This document shows positions 1 to 4,967 of a stretch of DNA of 5,059 bases, one piece after another. The first letter of the stretch is position 1; each line of letters begins with the position of its first letter. The position numbers and the translations under genes were made by a program. The notes beneath the pieces were generated by a model. That model was not told where the DNA came from. It saw only the letters and a list, made by a program, of their open reading frames with translations, and made no database searches. This stretch comes from CAJCIY01 sp036379355 (GTDB lineage Bacteria > Actinomycetota > Actinomycetes > Mycobacteriales > CAJCIY01), in assembly GCA_036379355.1 (NCBI GenBank), contig DASVGV010000017.1:1-5059 (forward strand). Direction: 5' to 3'.

Positions 1-205
1 GGTGCTGCGGGCGCACCTGACCGACGAGCAGATCCTCGAGTTCACCTACATCACGATGACGTACACGTTGCACGCCGTCATGTCCGTCGCGCTGCGCACG
101 GAGTACGACGCACGCGAGGACCCCATCGTCGAGATCGCTGCGCCCGAGGGCTACCAGTCGGCCAATATCGGCCGCGCCATCAGCGGCCGCGACGACGGGC
201 AGTGA
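1..205 (+). CDS. carboxymuconolactone decarboxylase (CMD/AhpD-like) family protein, 3' end only
   Basis: Only the C-terminal 67 or so residues are present; the reading frame is open to the left edge, so the GTG at position 2 is probably an internal Val codon and the true start lies upstream. The visible part, with LTDEQILEFTYI, an all-helical HAVMSVALRTEYD stretch and the closing VEIAAPEG, resembles the C-terminal helices of actinobacterial proteins annotated as carboxymuconolactone decarboxylase family. That fold includes true 4-carboxymuconolactone decarboxylases of the protocatechuate branch and AhpD-type thiol peroxidase partners. The catalytic region (CxxC or its replacement) would be in the missing N-terminal part, so the reaction cannot be assigned. 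The next gene follows on the same strand after 72 bases with its own possible promoter, so co-transcription is possible but not required. The family call rests on remembered resemblance, not a search. Confidence 0.68.
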   Translation, partial: VLRAHLTDEQILEFTYITMTYTLHAVMSVALRTEYDAREDPIVEIAAPEGYQSANIGRAISGRDDGQ

Positions 206-209
206 ACGG

Positions 210-221
210 CGACGGCCGTCG
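210..221. repeat. 12-base perfect palindrome between genes
   Basis: CGACGGCCGTCG reads the same on both strands. It starts five bases after the stop of the CMD-like gene and lies about 60 bases upstream of the carboxyltransferase start. It could be an operator half-site pair or chance in GC-rich DNA. There is no loop or T-run to support a terminator. Confidence 0.3.
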
Positions 222-243
222 GCCGGGACAAGGCTGCTTTCGC

Positions 244-270
244 TCGACCGCCGCGCGCCGGGGCTAGCCT
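244..270 (+). promoter_or_regulatory. possible promoter of the carboxyltransferase gene (leaderless type)
   Basis: A TAGCCT box (265-270) fits the actinobacterial -10 pattern TANNNT and ends 7 bases before the GTG start at 278, so transcription would begin at or next to the start codon. TCGACC (244-249) matches four of six bases of TTGACA but leaves a short 15-base spacer. No Shine-Dalgarno sequence precedes the GTG, which agrees with leaderless initiation. The -35 part is the weaker half of this call. Confidence 0.35.
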
Positions 271-277
271 CGCGCTC

Positions 278-1852
278 GTGGCGGACGACAGCAGCGCGGA
301 GTTCGTGGACGCCGCGGACTGGTCGCCCGAGGTGGCCGAGATCGATCGGCGTCGCGAGCTCGCGCGGCGGATGGGCGGGCCGGACAAGCTCGCCCGCCAG
401 CACGGCGCCGGAAAGCTGGACGCCCGGCAGCGCATCGAGGCGCTGGTCGACCCCGGGTCGTTCGCGGAGATCGGTGCCCTGGCCGGCTTCAGCGGTCGCG
501 ACGGCGCCGACTTCACACCGGCGAACTTCCTGGCCGGCACCGCACGCATCGACAGTCGCAGGGTGGTCCTCGGCGTCGACGACTTCAGCCTCCGCGGCGG
601 GTCCGGCGACGCCGCGATCCACACCAAGCAGGTGTTCTCCGAGCAGTACGCGTGCCAGATGCGGCTTCCGGTCGTCCGGCTCCTGGACGGGGCCAGCGGC
701 GGCGGCTCGGTGAAGATGGCCACCGAGGCGGGCTACACGTACGTGCCGGTCAACCCGGCCTGGGACGTCGTCGTGGAGAACCTCTCGCTCGTCCCCGTCG
801 TGGCCGCGGCGCTCGGCCCTACGGTCGGGCTCGGGGCCGCCAGGCTGGTGATGTCGCACCTGGCCGTCCTGGTCGAGGGGAAGGGCCAGCTGTTCACCGC
901 CGGGCCACCCGTCGTGCTGCGCGGCACGGGCGAGCAGCTGACCAAGGAGGAGCTCGGCGGCGCGCACGTGCACCGGACCAACGGGACGATCGAGCGCATC
1001 GTGGCGGACGAGCAGGCCGCCTTCGACGTCATCCGAGCGTTTCTGTCCTACTTGCCCGGCAGTGTCTTCGCGCTGCCGCCGGTCGCCGACACCGACGACC
1101 CACCGGACCGCCGGGACGAGGCCCTGCTCGGCGTCGTCCCTCGCAACCCGCGGCACCCGTACGACCTCACCGTGATCCTGGACGGCATCTTCGACCGGGA
1201 GTCGGTGTTCCGGTACGCCGGGTACGGCGGCGGCACGGTCACCGCGCTGGCGCGGCTGGGCGGCCATCCGGTCGGTGTGATCGCGACGGATCCGCGGCGC
1301 GGAGTGACCCTGTCGGCCGAAGGCGCGCTCGCGGTGACGCGGCTGGTCGACCTGTGCGAGACGTTCCACCTGCCGCTCGTCAGCCTGACCGATCAGGGCG
1401 GCATGACGATCGGCGCCGCCGCAGAACGGGCCGCCACCATCCGGCACGGCGCCCGGGCCCTCACGGCCGTCTACCAGGCGCGGGTCCCCCAGGCAGAGAT
1501 CATCATCCGGCGGGTGTACGGCGTCGGCGGCGCAGCCATCATCAACCGGCATCGCCCGAACCGCAGCTGGTCCTGGCCCTCAGGCGACTGGGGGTCGCTG
1601 CCGTCGAAGGGCGGCGTGGAGGCCGCCTTCCGCGCACAGATCGAAGCCTCCGAGGACCCCGCCGCCGAGCTCGACCGGCTCACCGCCGAGGTCGCCGCAG
1701 TCGCCTCGCCGTTCCGTACCGCCGAGCGGTTCGGCGTGCAGGACATCGTCGACCCGCGGGCGAGCCGGTCACTGCTGTGCGACTGGGTCGTCGACGCCTA
1801 CCGGCTGCTGCCGGAACTGCTGGGCAAGCCGTCGTTCGGCACCCGGCCGTAG
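278..1852 (+). CDS. acyl-CoA carboxylase carboxyltransferase (beta) subunit, atypical subfamily
   Basis: This 524-residue protein has the two-lobed crotonase-fold carboxyltransferase architecture and the usual beta-subunit length. Family members move CO2 from carboxybiotin to an acyl-CoA (propionyl-, acetyl-, methylcrotonyl- or similar) in the cytoplasm. The N-lobe shows RRELARRMGGPDKLARQH near residues 25-42, GGSGDA at 107-112, DGASGGGSV at 137-145 and GPTVGLGAARL at 180-190. The C-lobe begins RNPRHPYD at 289-296 and has DQGGMTIG at 372-379, YGVGGA at 414-419 and SWSWPS at 430-435. The last two follow the YGAGN and MWPNA blocks of methylcrotonyl-CoA carboxylase beta, while DGASGGGSV replaces the common DSGGARIQEG and DQGGM replaces the common PGF turn. 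The substrate therefore cannot be read off. No biotin carboxylase/carrier subunit is in the window. The GTG start at 278 is chosen because the family N-terminus follows it and a TAGCCT box precedes it; no ribosome binding site is visible. Confidence 0.85.
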   Translation: MADDSSAEFVDAADWSPEVAEIDRRRELARRMGGPDKLARQHGAGKLDARQRIEALVDPGSFAEIGALAGFSGRDGADFTPANFLAGTARIDSRRVVLGVDDFSLRGGSGDAAIHTKQVFSEQYACQMRLPVVRLLDGASGGGSVKMATEAGYTYVPVNPAWDVVVENLSLVPVVAAALGPTVGLGAARLVMSHLAVLVEGKGQLFTAGPPVVLRGTGEQLTKEELGGAHVHRTNGTIERIVADEQAAFDVIRAFLSYLPGSVFALPPVADTDDPPDRRDEALLGVVPRNPRHPYDLTVILDGIFDRESVFRYAGYGGGTVTALARLGGHPVGVIATDPRRGVTLSAEGALAVTRLVDLCETFHLPLVSLTDQGGMTIGAAAERAATIRHGARALTAVYQARVPQAEIIIRRVYGVGGAAIINRHRPNRSWSWPSGDWGSLPSKGGVEAAFRAQIEASEDPAAELDRLTAEVAAVASPFRTAERFGVQDIVDPRASRSLLCDWVVDAYRLLPELLGKPSFGTRP

Positions 1853-1884
1853 CACCAGATCGCGGAGCCCGGACGCCTCAGGCG
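1853..1884. other. convergent intergenic junction; weak hairpin only
   Basis: The carboxyltransferase gene (stop TAG, 1850-1852) and the HpaB/AbfD-like gene (stop TGA on the minus strand, 1880-1878) meet tail to tail with 25 bases between them. The only structure I see is CGCC-TCA-GGCG (1874-1884), a 4-bp stem whose loop is the minus-strand stop codon. There is no T-run, so a terminator is not convincing. Confidence 0.3.
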
Positions 1885-3251
1885 ACGCCCATCACGCGCA
1901 GCGCGAGCGTCTTGGCGCCCTCGAGGTCGTAGTGCTTGCGGGTCACGATCCGCTGGGCGAACAGTCCACCGCCGGCCTGGAGCGTGGTCACGAGCTTCCA
2001 GCCGCCGTACGCGTCGGCGGTCAGGTCTCGGATGGTGTGGAACAGCCGCGTACGGAACTCGCCGTCGATGTCCTTCGTGGTGGTCATGTACTTGCGGACC
2101 AGCGGCCCGACCTCCTCGTTCTCCAGGTCCGCCGTCGACGGCGCCGTGACGACGGAGCCGCCGGCGATGTCCTGCAGATGGCGCACCATCAGCCCGTAGT
2201 TGGTGGCGCCGTAGTACTTGCCGGCGTTGGTGTAGAGCTCGTCAGGAAACGCGGCGCCCTGGTCGCCGTAGTGGCAGTTCGCGATCGCCGCCTCCAGCGT
2301 GGCCCGTACCAGGCTCGCGCTGATGATCATTTCGGAGATCTTCTCCCGGACGTGGGCGACGCGCGACAGCCCGTTGGCCTCCGCCGCCAGCTGGGCCAGA
2401 CCCACGAGGAGGTCGGCGCCGTCGGCCATCCCGGCGAGGCCACCGAGTCGCTCCCAGAGGCCGAGAGCGTGCGCGAAGATCGCCGCCTTGCCGGTGTCGC
2501 CGTCGAGGATCACGCGGTGGTGGGGAACGAAGACGTCGTCGAAGATGACGAAGCCCTCGGGGCACGGGTCGAGCCGAGAGACCGGGAAGTCGCGATCGTC
2601 GGCATGACGGGGCGCATAGCTCGTGTTGACGATGCGTACGCCGGGAGCGTTCACCGGCACCATGCACCCGATCGCGTAGTCCTCCTCGCCGGGCCTCATG
2701 GCCTTGGTCGGGATGACCATCAGTTCGTGGCCGAGCGAAGCGCCGGTGATGTGCAGCTTGGCGCCGCGGATGACCACGCCGTCCCCGCTGCGGTCGACGA
2801 CATGCACGTAGGCGTCCGGGTCGTCCTGGTCCGAGGGATGGCGGCTCCGGTCGCCCTTCGCGTCGGTGATGCACTGGGTGATGCGCAGGTCGCGCTGCTG
2901 GGCGTCTACGACGTACTCCTGGATGTGCCGCACCATCTCGGGATGCGCGTCGCCCAGGTGGCCCGCAGCCGTGGTCAGCGTCATGAGCGAGGTGTACGTG
3001 ACGTGCGCCATCATCCCGGCCTGATGCAGGAGCGGAATGTGGTCGCGCAGATCTTCCGGCGACCGCGGGATCTTCATGAGCGGGCTGACCGCGTCGGGCT
3101 CCGGCGAGTAGAGCCGGTCGTAGCCGTCCGCCACCACGTTCACCGACGTCGACAGGATCGGATGCTCCGCGATGTTGGGGACCCGCCGCCCCTCGAAATA
3201 GGTCTCCCGCCCGTCGTCCAGTGACGCCTTGTACTGCTCGCCGGTCAGCAT
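1878..3251 (-). CDS. 4-hydroxyphenylacetate 3-hydroxylase (HpaB)/4-hydroxybutyryl-CoA dehydratase (AbfD) family protein, function unknown
   Basis: The 457-residue protein has the acyl-CoA-dehydrogenase-like flavin fold of the HpaB/AbfD family. HpaB enzymes are FADH2-dependent phenol monooxygenases; AbfD is an FAD and [4Fe-4S] dehydratase/isomerase on 4-hydroxybutyryl-CoA. Family blocks include DAKGDRS (130-136), GAKLHITGA (163-171), EGFVIFDDVFVP (232-243), DIAGGSVVTAPS (361-372) and QAGGGLFAQRI (425-435); the GAK-H-TG and late DIAGG/AQRI blocks look closest to the AbfD branch. However, the AbfD cluster ligands (C99, C103, H292, C299) have no counterparts: no Cys lies in residues 74-100, and the YHRQSYGGC block reads LGLWERLGGL (263-272). 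The HpaB RxPDY motif is missing and its TH pair before the NP-DR block reads TQ (125-126). The start at 3251 is preferred because LTGEQYKASL is a typical family start, with an SD-like AAGGCGGG nine bases upstream; an in-frame ATG at 3293 would add 14 basic, Gly-rich residues. No flavin reductase is nearby. Confidence 0.82.
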   Translation of the reverse strand: MLTGEQYKASLDDGRETYFEGRRVPNIAEHPILSTSVNVVADGYDRLYSPEPDAVSPLMKIPRSPEDLRDHIPLLHQAGMMAHVTYTSLMTLTTAAGHLGDAHPEMVRHIQEYVVDAQQRDLRITQCITDAKGDRSRHPSDQDDPDAYVHVVDRSGDGVVIRGAKLHITGASLGHELMVIPTKAMRPGEEDYAIGCMVPVNAPGVRIVNTSYAPRHADDRDFPVSRLDPCPEGFVIFDDVFVPHHRVILDGDTGKAAIFAHALGLWERLGGLAGMADGADLLVGLAQLAAEANGLSRVAHVREKISEMIISASLVRATLEAAIANCHYGDQGAAFPDELYTNAGKYYGATNYGLMVRHLQDIAGGSVVTAPSTADLENEEVGPLVRKYMTTTKDIDGEFRTRLFHTIRDLTADAYGGWKLVTTLQAGGGLFAQRIVTRKHYDLEGAKTLALRVMGVA

Positions 3252-3293
3252 GCGCTCGTACCCGCCTTTTCGCCGTTTCCCCCCGGCCAGCAT
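3241..3293 (-). repeat. near-identical 11-base direct repeat covering two in-frame start codons
   Basis: On the plus strand CCGGTCAGCAT (3241-3251) and CCGGCCAGCAT (3283-3293) differ at one base and lie 42 bases apart. On the minus strand each begins with an ATG, giving ATG CTG ACC GGC and ATG CTG GCC GGG, in the same frame 14 codons apart. The inner ATG is my preferred start of the HpaB/AbfD-like gene. The repeat may be a small duplication or chance. Confidence 0.45.
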
Positions 3294-3318
3294 TACCAGG
3301 CACGACCACGGGGGACAA
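3292..3318 (-). promoter_or_regulatory. possible promoter of the HpaB/AbfD-like gene
   Basis: On the minus strand TTGTCC (3318-3313) matches four of six bases of TTGACA, and GGTAAT (3297-3292) matches the last four bases of TATAAT, with a 15-base spacer (17 if the overlapping TAATGC is taken instead). A transcript from here would have a leader of about 30 bases before the ATG at 3251, leaving room for the AAGGCGGG ribosome site. The -35 overlaps that of the divergent hydrolase promoter. This is a motif match only. Confidence 0.25.
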
Positions 3319-3332
3319 GCGCGCCACCCGTG
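3307..3332. promoter_or_regulatory. possible operator: inverted repeat in the divergent promoter region
   Basis: CACGGG (3307-3312) and CCCGTG (3327-3332) are exact reverse complements separated by 14 bases. The pair overlaps the -35 elements proposed for both divergent genes, where a repressor dimer could control both. Six-base arms arise often by chance in GC-rich DNA, and no regulator gene is in the window. Confidence 0.22.
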
Positions 3333-3340
3333 CGTAGTGT
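3312..3340 (+). promoter_or_regulatory. possible leaderless promoter of the first hydrolase gene
   Basis: GGGACA (3312-3317, four of six bases of TTGACA), a 17-base spacer and TAGTGT (3335-3340, TANNNT) end 8 bases before the ATG at 3349. This spacing puts the transcription start at or within a base or two of the start codon. No Shine-Dalgarno sequence is present, in keeping with leaderless translation. Confidence 0.42.
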
Positions 3341-3348
3341 CACCGGCC

Positions 3349-4230
3349 ATGCAGGACGCCCACGTCATGCGCCTGCGCGACGGCCGGAACCTCGCCTGGG
3401 TCGACGTCGGCGCGCCCGGCGGAATGCCCGTCTTCGCCTTCCACGGCACGCCTGGCTCCCGCCTCCAGCTGTCGTTCGACCTGGCGGCGCCGACCGCGGC
3501 AGGGGTACGGGCCGTCGTCCCGGACCGGCCGGGCTACGGGCTGAGCAGCTACCACCGCGGGAGACGGCTGGTCGACTGGCCCGACGACGTGGCGCAGCTC
3601 GCGGACCACCTCGGCCTCGACCGCTTCGCGGTGGTGGGCGTGTCCGGGGGTGGGCCGCACGCGCTGGTCTGCGGCGCGCTCCTTCCCGACCGGGTGACCG
3701 CGATCGGCGTGGTCGCAGGGGTCGGTCCCGTACAGGAACGGGGCAGCGAGGACGGCATGATGCCGATCAACCAGCTCCTCTCTCGCGCGGCTCGCCTGGG
3801 CCGCTGGACGGTGCAGCCGCTGTTCGCCACGATGACCGCAGCGGGGCGGCGCTGGCCCGAGCGGCTCGTCGCTCGGATGATGACGCAGCTTCCCGCCGCG
3901 GACGCCGAGGTCATGCGGCGACCTGATGTGCATGCAGCGTTCGTCGACGACCTGGCGCACGCGTCGACTACCGCGGGAAGCGCTGCCGCACAGGACTTTG
4001 CACTCTTCGCCCGTGACTGGGGATTTCGCCTCGAGGAGATCTCGGTGCCCGTCCACCTCTGGCAGGGTGATGCAGACCGCAACGTCCCGCCCGCGCACGC
4101 GGACCGGCAGGCCGCCGCGATCCCTGGCGCGGTCCTGCACCGGTGCCCCGGCGAAGGGCACTTGCTGGCCGTCCCTCGCATGCAGGAGATCCTCAGCACC
4201 GTCATCGCGGCCGGTAACCCCACGCCGTGA
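3349..4230 (+). CDS. alpha/beta hydrolase fold protein
   Basis: This 293-residue protein is a complete cytoplasmic alpha/beta hydrolase. The oxyanion-hole segment HGTPGSR is at residues 32-38, DRPGYGLS at 59-66, and the nucleophile elbow GVSGG at 97-101, with Ser99 as nucleophile. The acid is most likely Asp243 in GDADRNVP (240-247) and the base His271 in GEGH (268-271), so the triad is intact. A helical cap lies between about 120 and 220. Family members hydrolyse esters, lactones, epoxides or C-C bonds; the sequence does not specify which. No signal peptide is seen. The ATG at 3349 is chosen because it sits 8 bases after a TAGTGT box and gives the usual N-terminus MQDAHVMRLRDGRNLAW; ATG 3367 is a possible shorter start. 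The gene is divergent from the HpaB/AbfD-like gene and ends 7 bases from the stop of the second hydrolase gene. Confidence 0.88.
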   Translation: MQDAHVMRLRDGRNLAWVDVGAPGGMPVFAFHGTPGSRLQLSFDLAAPTAAGVRAVVPDRPGYGLSSYHRGRRLVDWPDDVAQLADHLGLDRFAVVGVSGGGPHALVCGALLPDRVTAIGVVAGVGPVQERGSEDGMMPINQLLSRAARLGRWTVQPLFATMTAAGRRWPERLVARMMTQLPAADAEVMRRPDVHAAFVDDLAHASTTAGSAAAQDFALFARDWGFRLEEISVPVHLWQGDADRNVPPAHADRQAAAIPGAVLHRCPGEGHLLAVPRMQEILSTVIAAGNPTP

Positions 4231-4242
4231 CCGCCGGTCACG
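4226..4242. terminator. possible bidirectional terminator hairpin containing both stop codons
   Basis: CGTGACC-GCC-GGTCACG is a perfect 7-bp stem with a 3-base loop. Its left arm holds the TGA of the plus-strand hydrolase gene (4228-4230) and its right arm holds the TGA of the minus-strand hydrolase gene (4240-4238). There is no T-run on either side, so if it terminates it would be the T-less hairpin type proposed for actinobacteria. It may also only reflect two stops facing each other. Confidence 0.4.
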
Positions 4243-4924
4243 CCTCCCTTAACCAGGTCAGGACGGCATCGCTGAAGGCGTCGGGCCGAGTCGAATGCAC
4301 ATGATGGCCGACGGGAATCGTGACCACGGAGCTTTTCGGGACCAAGGCAGCCGCCGCTGCCAGCGTGTCCTGCGGGATGGTGCTGGTGGGGCCGCCGGCG
4401 ACGACGAGTGTCGGAATCTTTAGTTCCGGCAGGGCCTTCCACCAACGGTGGCTCGGATCGTTGACAGCCGCGGAGACTGCCACGATGGCGTCCCAGTCGA
4501 AGGGCAATGGACCCTCGGGCCGCGCGCGTACGGGGGACTCGCGGGCAAACGGCGGCGGCGCGTCTTCGACGACGAGACGGCGTACCCGCTCGGGCCGGCT
4601 GAGCGCGAGCAGCCACCCGACGGCACCGCCCATCGAGTGACCGACGACAACGACCTGGTCGATGCCGAGCGCGCCGAGCAGAGCGACGGTGTCGTCGCGC
4701 ATCGCCTCGAACGAGTAATCGCCCGGCCAGCTGCTCGCACCGTGGCCGCGCAGGTCCGGCGCGATCACCCGATAGTCACGGGCGAAGGCGGGCATCACCG
4801 AGTCCCAGTCCTCCCCCGACCTGCCAAGCGCGTGCAGCAGCAACATCGGCGGAGCACCCGGATCGCCCGAGAACCGACACGCGAGTTGGAGTCCGTCGCC
4901 GATCGGTACGGACCTCCTGACCAT
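4238..4924 (-). CDS. alpha/beta hydrolase fold protein, short form
   Basis: This 228-residue protein is a compact alpha/beta hydrolase. It shows LLLHALGRSGEDW (28-40, oxyanion loop), APDLRGHGAS (55-64), the nucleophile elbow GHSMGG (95-100, Ser97) and GHHVHSTRP (206-214), with His207 the likely base. The usual acid after strand beta-7 is replaced by Thr/Ser in GGPTSTIP (177-184); Asp121 or Glu120 in VVEDAPPPF (118-126), after strand beta-6, could serve instead. The substrate is unknown. ATG 4924 is chosen because strand 1 (SVPIGDGLQLACRF) follows at once; ATG 4969 would add 15 residues of low-complexity sequence and overlap the divergent SDR start. No clear SD precedes 4924, yet codons 3-4 are AGG AGG. 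The gene uses more rare codons than its neighbours, including the only in-frame TTA among the genes here (residue 225), which may suggest later acquisition or weak expression. Confidence 0.83.
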   Translation of the reverse strand: MVRRSVPIGDGLQLACRFSGDPGAPPMLLLHALGRSGEDWDSVMPAFARDYRVIAPDLRGHGASSWPGDYSFEAMRDDTVALLGALGIDQVVVVGHSMGGAVGWLLALSRPERVRRLVVEDAPPPFARESPVRARPEGPLPFDWDAIVAVSAAVNDPSHRWWKALPELKIPTLVVAGGPTSTIPQDTLAAAAALVPKSSVVTIPVGHHVHSTRPDAFSDAVLTWLREA

Positions 4925-4953
4925 GCCCCATTCTGCAGCGCCGCGCGGCCCGG

Positions 4954-4959
4954 TAGTTT
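4954..4959 (+). promoter_or_regulatory. possible -10 box of a leaderless promoter for the SDR gene
   Basis: TAGTTT fits TANNNT and ends 8 bases before the ATG at 4968, the same geometry as for the first hydrolase gene. I see no good -35 match at the expected distance (TTCTGC at 4931-4936 is weak). No Shine-Dalgarno sequence is present upstream of the ATG. Confidence 0.33.
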
Positions 4960-4967
4960 CGCCTGCC

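Noticed and set aside
278..1852. Naming the carboxyltransferase pccB, accD or mccB
   Set aside because: Its substrate loops differ from all three as I recall them, and there is no partner subunit in view to decide.
1874..1884. CGCC-TCA-GGCG hairpin as a terminator between the carboxyltransferase and HpaB/AbfD-like genes
   Set aside because: A 4-bp stem without a T-run is too weak to call.
652..1932. A 426-codon open frame overlapping the carboxyltransferase gene in another frame
   Set aside because: The translation is Arg/Gly/Pro-rich without motifs, and the overlapping frame encodes a well-conserved enzyme; this is a GC-driven shadow.
1932..3224. A 430-codon open frame on the plus strand opposite the HpaB/AbfD-like gene
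   Set aside because: Its translation is a low-complexity Arg/Val/Gly/Asp mix with no recognisable domain, and it lies wholly antisense to a gene with clear family motifs; long antisense frames are expected in DNA this rich in G and C.
1878..3251. Calling this gene 4-hydroxybutyryl-CoA dehydratase (abfD) or HpaB outright
   Set aside because: Both sets of catalytic residues appear to be missing, so only a family-level name is supported.
3229..3348. 40-codon N-terminal extension of the first hydrolase gene
   Set aside because: It overlaps the 5' end of the HpaB/AbfD-like gene and encodes atypical Pro/Arg/His-rich sequence; a TAGTGT box lies in the extension at the right distance from the ATG at 3349.
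3252..3449. 66-codon N-terminal extension of the HpaB/AbfD-like gene to an ATG at 3449
   Set aside because: It would run through the divergent promoter region and into the first hydrolase gene, and its sequence does not look like the family; the family start is LTGEQYK at 3251.
3549..4616. Open frame on the minus strand crossing both hydrolase genes
   Set aside because: It spans two convergent genes with intact catalytic motifs and encodes Arg/Ala/Pro-rich sequence with no domain.
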